From Euryodendron excelsum (Eukaryota; Streptophyta; Magnoliopsida; Ericales; Pentaphylacaceae): 64,000 bases of DNA. Every line of letters begins with the position of its first letter. Within the stretch, counting starts at the first letter, position 1. Made by a program: the position numbers and the translations under genes. The notes below the pieces were generated by a model. It had not been told where the DNA came from. It saw only the letters and a list, made by a program, of their open reading frames with translations, and did not search any database. The stretch lies in the NCBI GenBank assembly GCA_033060915.1, contig CM065390.1:23454501-23518500 (forward strand), read 5' to 3'. Of this stretch, positions 34,932 to 47,436 are shown one piece after another.

Positions 34932-35602
34932 GTTATCAAGTCGAATGTTTGACACTTTTTTCTTAAGACAGATTTGCCCCCCACATAGGTACTAATGGGA
35001 TTAATGGGTGTCCATCTCCAGGATAAAATGATCATGACACTGAATAAGTAGCACTACAATATTCAGATCCAAGCGAATCAAACGTCATATTCTAATCTGT
35101 CAATGTACAATACCGATGCAATATGTATGAGAGGAAAAAGAAGAAAATTTCAGTCTAATTCAACATAAAATTATGACAGTAAATTTCATATAGAAACCTA
35201 CATCGTTTCTAACCAAATCAATATGGCATGCTAATAGAAGACAGTATTTTCTACACTAGAAAAATACTACAATTCTCTAGAATTTCAATGTTAAAATTCA
35301 ATACAGAAACACAGAACAAAGTGATTGAATTTCTCCAGAAATTCACTACACAGCATATATAGAAAATATTCTGGAAAACACGAACTGGTAAAACACAGAA
35401 TTAACCGAATATAATAACCTGTATTGAAATTTGTACAAAATTTCTAAGTCTGAAAGCGAAGAGGAAATGATCAGAAAAGATTGATTGAACAGTCAAAATG
35501 TTAATTGAAACAGTCGCCGAAAAACGAATAGAATCTCGCAAAAGATGCAAACGGATTTTGTCGGAATCTAGGCAGCACTTTACCGGTGCCGCAACACTTC
35601 AT

Positions 35603-35603
<1 letters not shown>

Positions 35604-35646
<43 letters not shown>
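35604..35646. repeat. (GA)n microsatellite, about 21 units
   Basis: An uninterrupted run of GA dinucleotides, a likely length-variable marker. Confidence 0.95.
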
Positions 35647-35649
<3 letters not shown>

Positions 35650-37343
35650 GAATATAAAAACTAGTTGAAAAGGAGGGAGATTTTTCTATATATAGAAAGA
35701 ACCACACCCCTTTGAAAAGGTGCCAACCAAATGCACCCCTAGGAAGGACCAAGACCATTAGAATTAAAACTTAAACCTTAATCAGTTCGGTTTTCACCTG
35801 GTCCACACACTTCTAGTTCAAACCATTGAGTAGAACTGCGTCCAAAATATAAATACTAAACTAGCCCAAACCTTTTTAATATTATTAAATCGCACCCGAG
35901 CCGGATGGACAAACAGCAGCCCTCATATGTGTTTTAGGTCAACCCATGGGTTGGGTAGGTCTTCTCCCATGCACAAAACTTAGGTGCCCAAACCATTCTC
36001 CAAACTTAGGCTTTATATGCTCATCAATTTTCCTATAGACAATCAATGTGAGATAAGTCTTTAGTTCCATCCAATAACCATACTCACGGTACTTACTTTA
36101 GAGGTCATTATCTCATTCAAACCTCCATAAATTTGAGCAAGTAGATGCTTGTTTTTCATCTTCTCATGGAGGAGAACACAAAGCACTTTTGATCCACTAA
36201 CAAGGACATATGGGTCCCACCTTAAAAATGGTCACAGTTGGTGTGTCACACCAAATATTCCAACACCAATAACAGAGAGGGGGTGGGGTAGGGAGAGGGT
36301 TTGTCTAGCTAGTGGTGGTAGCCCTAGTAGAGGTGGAGGAGAAGAGGGAGGAAGAGAGAAGGTGGTGGTGGCAAAGGGGTTCCTTACATATGGACCCTGA
36401 AATATTACTTAAAAGGGGATCATGGTAATTAATCTAAAAATTTTAGAGTTAAAAGTAAAAAAATTTCGATATTACGGGGAGACTAATATACTATTGGTTA
36501 TCATAAATATTCACAAAATGTGTAAAGAGCTAAATATAATTTCAAAATCTTAACTAGGCCAGTACAGTACTTCTCATTATAAAAAATTAAAAACAATAAT
36601 TAATTAAATGCAATTTCAAACACACAAAGGGCTTGGCCCCTTGGAGTACACTTGGTCTCGCCACTGGTTTCTAGTGGTTGTGACAGCCATAGAGGGATAT
36701 ATGTATTTGTAGGTATATATAGAGAGAGTTTATTGTTTGAATTGATATTTTATGTAAACAAAAGAAAAATCTAATTTTTATGTGACTAAAAAATGTGAAA
36801 GTTTCAGTTTTGTCTTTCTTGAGTTTGACAAAAAAAAAAAAACTATTTATTTTGTATTAAAAGACTTTGTATACAAGCTAATGAAGGTATTTTAATAATT
36901 TTATGTAATTTACTTTTTTTTTTAAGTAAAACGTTACAAGTAAGGGTCTATTTGATACTTGTGGAAGGAAAAGGGAAAGGAAAGGAAATGGGATAGAAAA
37001 TAAAGAGAAAGTGATTTTGTTTTTTTTTTTGTTTGATATGTAAAGAGAATAATAGAAAATTGAAAGAAAAATAACTTTTCCCTTGTTTGAAATTAAAAGG
37101 AAAGACAAAGAGAAATAATATGATATCTATTAAAAAAGAATAGGAAGGAAAATAAGAAGAAAATAACTTCCTCTTCCCTTTCTCTTCTCTTTCTCTTCTT
37201 TTTCCTCCTAAATTAGAAACAAAATTTTTCGTGCCCCTCCTCTCTTTCCTTAATTATCATACAGCCCAAAGGTTTGACTATTCAAGTACCACTTATAATA
37301 TTGCTTTTATTTGAAAACAAAACACAAAAAAGAAAAAGAGAAG

Positions 37344-37361
37344 GGGGGGGGGGGGGGGGTT
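37344..37361. repeat. Poly-G run
   Basis: About 18 consecutive G within purine-rich DNA. It could form a quadruplex, or it may be a sequencing-sensitive homopolymer. A shorter G run lies at about 58397-58407. Confidence 0.9.
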
Positions 37362-40300
37362 GTGGAGAAAGGGGGAGAAATAGACAAAACCTATTAAATG
37401 AGTTGTCCTTTGTCTACATTGTATAAAACATTCGAGTTCCCAAACAACATGAAACTTAATTTAATCATATCATTATTTACAAATCCACAAAGAAACAAAA
37501 AGGGGAAACAAAAATCAAGCACTGATCATATAAAAAAAAAGAAAAGAAACTATAACATATATATGTAAAGAGAGCAGAGAGAGAGAGAGATGAATTGATA
37601 TGGGGAACCTTCTATGATTCACTAAGTTCAATACTGTCAATCTAAAAAGCTTATTCAACTACATCATGATCTAATAGGGATAACAAAATAACCTGATATC
37701 TTGAATCTCTGTCTCGTCCTTATTGGGACGGGTATGTAGTGATATTAATCAGGGCATGGCAGGTTAATTTGGGGATCAGGCGCAACAATCCATCCCAACC
37801 CGAACTTGCCTAGTTTATATATATATATATATATATTTATTTTTTTTATATGCACATATTTTACTAAAATATGAATATTGTGATTTTTCTCTTAAATTTA
37901 TGAGTTTATTCCTGGCTTTGTCCATGATGTGTTTGAAAAAATCACTAACATAAAAGAGACGGGACGAGAAGAGTATGGGGGAAGGGGTTACCATAGCGAG
38001 ACGGGAATGGGATAAGGGTCCCACAACCCAAACTAGCCTCGTTGCGATCCCTATCTAAGTAACACCACCACATTTTCTAAACTCATTCTTCTTCCTACTC
38101 ACTCATTTCCTCTTGATGGAGTTCCTCTTCATCAGTGCCAAAACCAGTGAACGCCCTTCCTCAAAACAATACTCCATCTCTCTAAGGGACTTGTAAAACA
38201 ACTTTATTCTTTCCATCTAAGTAGTGAATGAAGGAAACTTTAATCTATTCTTGCCATCCAAACACAAGTTTAGAGTACTGCATGTTATCAATATTCGGTG
38301 GGTAATAAATTTGTAAAGAATAAACAAAAAATTAGGGAAACTTTTGCTAAATGAATTGCTCAGTTTTTCTAAGAGGAAGGGCATGCTATTTAATTAAACC
38401 ATTAAATAGTTGTAGAGCTAGATATAGAGGGATATATACGGGGAGAGGGTTAGTTGGTTGTGGTGACCATGGAATAGGGATGACAACGGGACAGTTTTGT
38501 GTCAAGGGACCTCTCTCCAGTCCCCACCCTGCCATGGAGACCCCTTTCTGTCACACGCACTCCTAATCAAGCATCATTAAAACCTTCTTAGGATGAGTAT
38601 GATCGTACAAGTTAACAACTTGTCAGCGAAACCTTCACCTAATCCCAAAGATAATATCTTTGAAGGATAAACAACATCATTAAATAGAAAACCTTCCTAG
38701 AATCTCCATTATTAAATAAATAAAACTGTCTCACAATTTAACAACATATATAAAGAAGACAGCTGGATCAAGCCCATAATAATTAAAAACCAAAATATAA
38801 ACAAACTCTCATCCACTAAACAATATATACAAGACCAAAGACTCAACAACTGAGCTTCTCGAAGCTCTCTCTAACTCGATACCAACAGCAGTGGATTGGA
38901 CCTCCTCTCCATCTTATCGGTAAGACAATATATGTGAGTATGAGCTATATGTTAACGTGCTCACAAAGATACTTAAACTCATAAAGCATAAATGATAGAT
39001 AGGATTATATAATCCACTAATAGATAGACCACCACCAATTAAATGTAACATCTCTTGTGATGTAATGTATGGTACACCGCAAATGTGTTCACAATTAAGA
39101 TAATATTGGCCTAATATATCGATAACTTGTTATGAAGGAATGTCCACCGTGACATCCTATTAGGTTAGTCTATCGTGACTAAACCTTAGGTTGGTCCCAC
39201 ATGACCGAACATTCTCTCGTGTAATGCAAGTTATGCACACAATATGAGTTGTATGCTAATTGTAAGCACCCCATTTTTGTCCACTCAGCAATCTCCGGTC
39301 CAAACCAAACCCCCACTTGAACGTCACGACACTATCAAGTCTAAACTAGCTTTTCAAACTCTAGTCTAGTCAATTGGTAGTTTCTCAGGCCGTAGGGCCC
39401 AATTGAAGACAAAAAGACCAAAATTCCCTTAGGCCCTTTAGGTAATTTTCAGAGACCAGGTGGTCTCCGAAACTAATTACCATCGTCGGAGTAACAGAAA
39501 CACTCACAAATTATTTTACCGTCAGAGTGATAGAAACACTCACAAACTTTAAACGGTTCATTTCTGGCGCCTGCTACCTCACTAATGTAGAATGCCTATT
39601 AGGCCCCTTGGCATCCAGTAAGTTTTTTGAGACCAAGTAGTCTCTGGAACCAATACTAAACCATTAGAGTGACGAAAACACTCGCAAACCTTTAAGTTGT
39701 TGGAGTGATGACAATACTTACCAGGTCAACACTAGTTTTGCCACTAAACCACCCAGTGTCATAGGACCAAATGAGCCTCTTGGTCGTGGCACGTTTATTA
39801 GAGAAAAGAAAGACCTCTGAAAATCAACCCGCCACAACTGTCGGAGTGATGGAAACACTTGTAAATTCGAGTCAACACTGACACCTACTAGCCTGTCTCT
39901 ATGAAAAATGACCAACCTGCCCCTTGGCCATGATGGCACGTCTTGCGAGAATGTACAAGCTCCTTGAGATGATAAGTCCATCCAACTAGGCATATCTTGC
40001 GAGAAAGTACAAACTCCTTGAGATGGTAAATCCATCTAACCTGGCACATCTTTAAGAAAGTACCAAGGTCTTGAGACGGTAAGTCCACCTTCCAGGATTG
40101 CCCCCGGGTAGCCCGACATGTTCAAATATGCCATTCCAGTCGACTCTGGACTAGTTCTAGTAATACCTGGTCAAAATGACCATTCTACCCATTGGCAGAC
40201 CAGCACATCCTTGAGAAAGTACTAAGTCCTCAAGATGGTAAGTCTACCTTTCCAAGACTGTCCCTAGACAGTCCTATATGTTCAAGATGCCAATCAAACC

Positions 40301-40638
40301 AACTCCAGTCAACTTTAATCAAAATGACCATTTTACCCCTGAGCACTCCGGCATGTCTTTGAGAAAGTACAAATTCCTCAAGACGGTAAGTTCACTCTTC
40401 TATAACTATCTCTAAATAGTTCGGCATGTTCGATATACCACTCAAATCCATCCCAGCCACATTTCGACAAGCCCCAGTCCAAATGCCCATTTTGCCATCG
40501 GTGGCCCGAGCATTTCCTAAACCACGTTAGCTTTGGGTGCCAAACCGGCATTCATTGGGATACCTCGCTGAACATCCCTATCCATTTCCAAGTGAGTCCC
40601 TTGACTTGAGACACTTCTAAGTCAACAAAATATTCTCA

Positions 40639-41071
40639 GAGCGTCTCATAGAGGCTCTGCCAGATTGTATTTTTCTCCAATTCTCCGATTAAAACACATC
40701 GTTAAATGACTTGAGAAATGGTAAATCAAGGAATTCTCTGAAGACTTTCCATAGGTCTTTCCATCGATACTACTCGATTGAAAAGATCACTTCCTGAAGC
40801 ATCTAATTGCACGGCCCAAAAGTTGTCACTTCGAAAAACCCTTGGAGTGTCTCACAGACACTCTGCTAGGGTTGACTTTTTCTTCAATTCTTTGATTAAA
40901 ATGTACCGTCAAATGACTTGAGAAATACGTAAATTAGGGAATTCCTTGAAGCTTGTTCGGAGGATGTCCCATTGGTATGGTTCAATTGAGGAGGTGGCTT
41001 CCCAGAGGCCATGATCATGTGGCGCAAAAACTGTCATTTTTAACAACACTCGGAGCGTCTCACAGACGCTC
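40639..41071. repeat. Three ~210-bp U3 units with GAGYGTC stem-loops
   Basis: Stem-loops lie at 40639-40657 (GAGCGTC-TCATA-GAGGCTC, one mismatch), 40845-40863 (GAGTGTC-TCACA-GACACTC, perfect) and 41053-41071 (GAGCGTC-TCACA-GACGCTC, perfect). Shared text after them (TTTTTCTTCAATTC, GATTAAAA, AAATGACTTGAGAAAT) shows that they are diverged tandem units. Confidence 0.85.
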
Positions 41072-42846
41072 TGAAAAGCTTATTTTTATGCACGCTTCTT
41101 GATGAAATATCTATGTCATCCGAAATCCTTTGGAGCTCCCCGAGGTCTCCTAATTCATGAGAAACAGCAGGGGAATGTCGTGAACGTGGCCGGTAGCCCC
41201 AGATCTTTCCCAGATTGCATAAATTTTGAGGCAAAAAAATTCCTGACAGCGGAGTATATGCTACATGCACCTAAAAAATGATCAGATTGGACCAAACTTA
41301 CCTTGTAGCCCAAGTTGGGGTAGTATAAGGAGTACCACAAGGCACTCAATTAGTGGCCCAGTGCAAGCACATGTATTATTGTGACTGGCCAAATTTTGGC
41401 TAAGCGCATATAATACATGCGCCAGAGCCCTAAATTTTGCCTATAAATAGCAGGCCACCCCCTTGCGTATTCCAGAGGCCAAAATAGTAACGAAGCTCTA
41501 CTAAAATCACCCCATAACTCCGAAAAACCTTATACACTTCACCCTCTAAGCATCCAAGCTATATTAAACCCCTCTCTAGCCTATAAGCTCCATCTTCCAA
41601 GCCTTGAAAGTAAGATTCAAGCTAACTCCAACCCACTCAAGCTCCATTGAAGGCCTTCCACGCTTAAGTCATGCCCTCGAAAGAAGCATAAGATGTGTTG
41701 AAGACAAGGTAGTGTTTCTTTTACATTTTGTCTTCCCCCACTCTTCTCTTCTCCCTTTTAAAGGTCACTTGAGTTTTTCTTTATTTTACACCCCATCTTC
41801 TATCTCCTTTTCTTACTTGCTTGAACAAGAGAACCTTAGGTCCATGCCTAGGGGAAGCTTTAGGGAAGCCACCAGTTGGGGGCTCCCCCTTCGACCTACC
41901 TTATCATTGTATAGACCATAGGCCCCTTGCAATGTAGTGTGACCTTTTTAGCTTTGTATGATTTCATGACCCCCTTGTATATGGTTACCATGTATTGCAT
42001 ACTTAGCTCCATTTTCATGCTCATCACCATTTTCTAAAAACCTTAACTATTTCTATTTCTATGTCATTGCCAAACTTCATATTCCAGTGTTTTCCTAAAA
42101 CTAGTTCTAAGAGTTGGCTTCTTGAAGCTTAAGGTCAAACTCTAGATTTCCATGCCTTAGGAAGCCTCCTCTACACCCCTTAACCTCATTTTGCGTCCTT
42201 GCATTTCATTACCTTCAAGTTGCATTAAAATGGGCTTTCAAACCTTCTATTGCATTTGATTTTTAAAGTTTTGACTATTTTGAGTTTTGTGGTTAAAATG
42301 GTCCCTATGGAGCCTCTCTTGAATGACTCCCCCACTATAATGACCATAAGAACCGTAAACTCACTAGAGTGATTTTCTACATCCCCAAAAGCAGTTTTCA
42401 ACATAACCCTCTTCAAGAGAGGTTTTCAAAAATTCATTATCATTGTTCTACACCAAAATGTTTTCTAAAACCACCATTTTCATTTTGATTTTCAAAAGAT
42501 TTTGGTTCTCTTAAGTTAGAGGTTGTAATGGTCCACATGTGGCTCTCTTTTGAGTGGGTCCCCCATTTTGACCATATGAACCCTACACTTGTTAGAACAA
42601 ATTTTTATGGAAATGATCTTTGAAAATTCATAACTCTCTTAAGTTGTTTTTTTAAAAATATGTTCATATGAAATGGCAAAGTTTTTTATTTCACAAAACC
42701 ATGGTTTCCAAAACCTTACTTCAAAATTCATGCATTAAATCACCTTTCCAAAATCACTAGGTCCAAACCCTAGTTCAAAATCACAAAATCACTAGGTTCA
42801 AAACCCTAGTTCAAAACAACTCTCGAAAATTACCTTTCAAAATTCT

Positions 42847-43092
42847 AGGTTAACTTGACCCTAGTTGTCGAACCTTCGGTTAACCTAACGTAAGTTAGTT
42901 AACCCTAGGTCAACCAAACCCTAGGTTAACTTGACCTTAGTTGTCCTCAACCCTAGGTTAACTTAACCCAAGTTAGTTAACCCTAGGTCACCCTAACCTT
43001 AGTTAGTTAACCCTAGGTCACCTAACCCTTGTTAGTTAACCCTAGTCAACCTAACCCTAGTCAACCTAGCCTTAGATTAACTTTGCCCTAGT
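42847..43092. repeat. GTTAACCCTAGGTCAAC-type low-complexity array in LTR E
   Basis: About 245 bp of irregular repeats of CCCTAGGTTAACTTGACC, GTTAGTTAACCCTAGGTCA and close variants. Unit length varies between about 20 and 40 bp. It is not the plant telomere repeat, since there is no regular CCCTAAA. Confidence 0.85.
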
Positions 43093-44474
43093 TCACTTCA
43101 ACCATGGTTAGTGGGCTTCAAGACTCCATTTTCAAATCACATTTCAAATAAAAAATGATTTTCATAGCATGGTCTCAAAAGCATCTTACTCGAGTTTTCA
43201 AAAGTTAATTCTAGCACCTTTTCAAATGCTTCTACACTCTATCCCCAAAATGCTTCCAAGAGGTCTCTTAGACTTGTCTTGACTAAAATGGCTAGATACT
43301 TAACAATTTTCAAAAACTATTTTCAAAATACTTTAAAAAACTCACAATCCTAAGGTGTCCGTAACCCTTTTATGCTTAGGGATTCCAAGGGAAAGTGATA
43401 CATTAAATATAACCTTCAAAGGTTCATAATAGGGTTCTAAACCCTAAATGTTTTTCAAAACCTCTTTCAAAAATAATTTTCAAAAGTCACATCCTTAAGA
43501 CAATCTTAGTCATTCAATGATTATGGTTCTTAAGAAAAGTGAGATATCAAGTAGGGCTCTATAACCGTAAGGCTCTAAAAACCTAAGGGAAGTCTCTAGC
43601 CCTTTTTTCAAATATGTTTTTAAAATTTATAACCTTAAAGGAGTTTGGCGTCTCAATAGCTAAACTCTCAAAGGTGATGAGATATTCAACATACCTTTTA
43701 TAAGGTATTCAAAAATGGTTTCCAAAACCTTTTCAAAAGCAAGTTTATAGAGCTCCAACCTTATTCCAATTCAAACCCCATTTCAAAATCTCTAATCGAG
43801 CTATCAAACATTTCCAAAACTCTCTTGAGTTGTTCAAAAAATATTTCCAAACTCCCTTCAATCATTTCAAAAACCTTCCAAAACTCTCTTGAGTTGTTTC
43901 AAAAACTATTCAAAACACCCTTGAGTTGTTTCCAAAAATATTCCAACACTTTCAAACTAATAACCAAGACCCCATTTTCAAAATTCTAAAGTGGATACAA
44001 GTGGACTTTTAGTAACTGGTGATTTAAGTGAGTGAACTAAGGGTGATTAGACATGTAGGTACCGAAAATGCAGGGTAGGGTGATGATGTTAGAATATCTT
44101 TCTTACACGTAACCAACTTTCGGACCATATATTTCTATTTTGAAGACCAAAATTGGAGGCACGTTTTCAGAAGGGCTTTCAAAAGGTTACTAAAAACCTA
44201 TTTTTCAAAAACCTTCTTAAGAAGGACATTTCAAAACCTTTTTGAAAAACCAAAAGTTAGTCTTCTGATTACACTTAGTTTTAGGTGACCTAACACATCT
44301 TTAACTATTTTAGGTGGCGACTCCCAATTTTTTCAAAAAGCCCTTAAATCAAATCAAGTCTTCAAGTTCAAACCCCCGTCGCACTTGTCCTTTTAAGAAG
44401 GTAAGTTCTAACAGAGAGAGTACTGTACTTTTCCCATGTCAAGAGGGTTTGGGTAAAAATTGGGGCGCAACAGC

Positions 44475-44493
44475 TGGCGACTCCACTAGAGAC
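44475..44493 (+). promoter_or_regulatory. Primer-binding site of element E (tRNA-Arg type)
   Basis: TGGCGACTCCACTAGAGAC begins two bases after the LTR end. Ogre elements are known to use a tRNA-Arg primer with a PBS beginning TGGCGACTCC. A copy of the first ten bases, TGGCGACTCC, also lies inside the LTR at about 44314. Confidence 0.8.
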
Positions 44494-45780
44494 ACTTAGA
44501 GGTTTAGGCCATTGTCATGTCTCTTTATCCTTCACTCACCCAAAATCTCTAGTTACTTGGTCCAGTTTTATACACTTTTCAAAATTTTTCAAAATTCAAC
44601 AGTTTTCAAAAATCATAAGTTTGTAAAAATCAAACATTGTTTTTAAAATTTTAAAAAATGTTCAAATTTTTCAAACAAATATCATCACTTGCATTCATTG
44701 TATATTATTCATGCTCTTGCATTGATTTTCATGTTCATGCTCTTGCATTGACTTTTACCTACGTACTCTTACATTGCTCTCCATATTCATGCTCTTGCGT
44801 TGATCATCCATTTTATCTTGCATTGAGTTTTTCAAAAAATACTAAATCTTTGTATTTCTTTTGTAGGTGAACCTTGTTCACATTTACTTTATGCTATGTG
44901 AATGTTTTAATTGCCATAAATGCATCTATGATAGGATGAATGTGTGTTGTTGGGCCCTTTCTTCCACTTTCAAAAATTCCACACACACTTGGTGCACTTG
45001 CATATCATTCATCTTTACATTATTATCCAATTACTACCCTTCTAGTTAGAAGGGGAAACAGTATATTGATTGTCGGTGGATGCAGTGTATGTTTTTTAGT
45101 CGATAGCCTCTTGATAGTTCCCCCCCCATGATCCACCAACCAAAGATGGGATTCACCATTTTAAGGGTGGACGCGGGAGGTTTGAAAGTTAGGGATTCAA
45201 GCTTTTATAGGAAGCATTAGTAACCCCTAACCTCATGCTTATGTAGCACCCCGTGCATAGCTAAACCTCTGCTAGAATTAAGACACGCGTCAATTTCAAA
45301 ACCAAGGAGGAAAGGGCGACTATTTTACTTTTTTTTTTTATCTCTTGTTCATTTAAACTGCTAATTTCCTGATGTTATACTATTCATGCACTTACTATAC
45401 TGTTTATGCATTGATATCCATTTCAAAACAAAAGTTCCAAAGTAACTCGAAGCATTACATTCTCATACATATGATTAACCCCAAGAGAGTGGTCCAAAAC
45501 AACTCTCATACAAAAGACGAATTCAATACAATAAAGTTGTAATTTTTACCTTCCACAAATGAATAGATGTGTGAATGAATGAAAGCAACAGAACACAGGT
45601 ATGGTACTGTATGTAGGGGTAAAACCCTATCTCCAAAGATGAAAAAGTCATCATGCTTAGCTACCCTCACAAGTAGGGATACCCCTAAGACATGCATTGC
45701 ATAAAAATTTTCAAGTCAAGGCACTAATTTTTTTCTTTTTCTTGTTTTATACTTTCTCTTTACTTCCCCCCATTCAACGA
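44494..45780 (+). other. Leader region of element E
   Basis: Untranslated-looking sequence with repeated TTCATGCTCTTGCATTGA phrases (44700-44830) and a block with GTAGCACCCCGTGCATAGC and GACACGCGTCAATTTC (45240-45300) that resembles Ogre leaders. No conserved frame was found; Ogre's ORF1 is not recognisable here. Confidence 0.5.
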
Positions 45781-45783
45781 AGA

Positions 45784-46797
45784 TCGGATGCCAAGCCAAC
45801 ATTAAAAAGCATCCATGGAGCCATTCAATGTGTCACCAAGCTCGGCCCTCAAGCAAGGTTAGGCCCAACTACTGGAAAAATTAAGACTCGAGAAAGGATG
45901 ACCAAAATTGAACCAATCCTCTCTTTGCTCCTATCCCATGTAGGAATAATGCCTGATGAGCAGGTAGAGGCTCTTCAGGTCCAAACCCATCAGGACTACA
46001 TTGTCCTCCGAAAGATGACCAACGGAGGAGATTGGGATTACACCCCGTTGGCTTGCTCTCTGACCACTGCCTACTGCCGACTTCGCCAAGCCAAACATCT
46101 CATTCTGGTACCTCTCAGACCAATATTCAACCTAACCTCCAAAGTATATAATCCTAATCTGTCATATGAATTCCATTCCAACTCATATGGATATGACACA
46201 GAAAATTATCATACTTTGAAGTGCAAAGTCCAAAACCTCCTTGATTTCCAAGTGATTGACCCAACTATCATTATGCCAAAACCTGATCATCGGCCTTCAG
46301 AAACATCTAAAACACCCTTCCGTCCTAGAAGAGCGAGCTGGAAAAATCGAGTCTTTATTGAACTTGCTTGCACATAAACCACGGCATATTATGGCCTCCT
46401 AGCAGTAGGACACCTGAAACCTATACCCGTTTGGCCTTTGCCCAATCCCTTACCACCTGCCTTCAACTCGGCAACAAACTGTGAATACCATTCAGGCAGC
46501 TAAGGTCATGACAATGAGGAGTGCTTCTCTTTGAAGTATAAAATTCAGGACCTAATTAACTCAAAAGTTATTGGCACCAAAGAAGCCAACTGGACTCCTG
46601 TCACTCCTCAGTCATTGCCAGATTACACCATTAATTTTATCACGAAAGATGATGCTGACCTAGATAGACCCACCAAAGAAAAGGATAACATTGAGAAAAT
46701 GCAAGTCCGGGGGGTAGCTTGGGCACCGCTCCTAGAGCGGACAAAAGAAAGAAGAAATAGGAGATCCAAAAATACCTGGTCACTATTGGCTCCTTAA
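45784..46797 (+). pseudogene. gag remnant of element E with two CEYH-type modules
   Basis: One frame carries IEPILSLLLSHVGI, then RLRQAKHLILVPLRP...YEFHSNSYGYDTENYHTLK and KVQNLLDFQVID. After a TAA at 46375-46377 the same frame gives GHLKPIPVWPLPNPLPP, CEYHSGS, a TAA, GHDNEECFSLKYKIQDLINS and a DYTINFI stretch. Both modules match the C-terminal Gag pattern of plant Ogre/Tat polyproteins (CEYH...GHDTExC..LK..IQDLID). The first has lost the Cys residues. The open frame begins upstream at 45697, but its first ~29 codons look like leader. Most of Gag is missing. Confidence 0.7.
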
Positions 46798-47431
46798 GTC
46801 TCGTGGATAACAACTCAATCTGTCCCACATAAGTTAATGACACACTTGGCAGATGGAGCACGGAAAAAGTCGGGGTAACCCCAAAACCTATCTAAGGGGC
46901 TTCTAAAACCAACAAGGGAAAAGGATGTTTTCTGAATTCACCAATTTTCGTTCCTATCTTTTACTTTTCCTGTCTTTTGCTTTCAATTAAGGCCATGCCA
47001 TGTAATATATATATATATATATATATATTTAAATGAAAATGAAAGACCCCAGTTCATTCTTTTTTATTCATACTCTTGTGGATAATGATTGCTTTTAGGG
47101 ATTCTTTCCCAATAGGTAATGACTCGACTTGAAGGATGCGATAGCATGGACAACCCACTCAACGGAGGTTAAAATTTTTTAGAAATATAAAGAGAGTGAA
47201 AGAGAGGAGGAAGATAGACTGAAGAGGTGACACTTAAGTGTCATCCTAGCTAAGGGATGGACAGCCAAGTCATCAAAAAAATGAGAAGTCATTATTCTAT
47301 TCATCAAAAAAGAAAAAAGTAACACTTTCCTGTGCTTAGCCTACTACAGCTATAAGTGATTTCCATTCAAATATCCCTAAACCAAGAACCATGCCTTATA
47401 TTGGGGTAAGTACATGGTGGTTGATTCGATA
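46798..47431 (+). other. Internal region of element E before solo LTR F
   Basis: No readable protein was found. It holds a TA microsatellite (about 47005-47030) and A/T-rich text. Confidence 0.4.
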
Positions 47432-47436
47432 GAAAG

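Larger units (their letters stand above)
33378..39260. other. Unassigned AT-rich region with microsatellites
   Basis: I see no supportable gene in these 5.9 kb. Text such as AGGGATGACAACGGGACA (about 38475) and two related GGGACGGG phrases (about 37730 and 37965) resembles common plant repeat ends, too weak to call. The last ~500 bp (38760-39260) has the look of a gypsy LTR (ACATGACCGAACATTCTC, repeated GTGACATCC phrases) that element E may have interrupted. Confidence 0.4.
39261..44472 (+). repeat. 5' LTR of element E (5212 bp)
   Basis: It begins TGTAAGCACCCCATTTTTG like LTRs A-D and ends AATTGGGGCGCAACA, two bases before the PBS. In order it holds GAGTR hairpins (39485-39860), fragments like GAGAAAGTACAAACTCCTTGAGA (39950-40410), three ~205-bp units with a stem-loop (40637-41075), a TATA box CCTATAAATAGCAGG (41440-41454), a GTTAACCCTAG-rich tract, a low-complexity tract, and the U5 block shared with A-D. 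It is clearly a different subfamily from A-D. Confidence 0.9.

Noticed and set aside
35501..35758. Minus-strand open frame with a poly-Ser/Leu stretch
   Set aside because: The stretch is the translated (GA)n microsatellite.
37730..38560. hAT-like repeat ends (GGGATGACAACGGGAC-type phrases)
   Set aside because: No paired inverted ends or 8-bp TSD could be matched.
41604..41921. 105-codon open frame in LTR E
   Set aside because: It lies in the LTR leader after the TATA box. Composition is that of the surrounding repeat and no family is recognised.
42847..43092. Possible interstitial telomere repeat (CCCTAG-rich)
   Set aside because: There is no regular (CCCTAAA)n. Unit length and sequence vary around GTTAACCCTAGGTCA.
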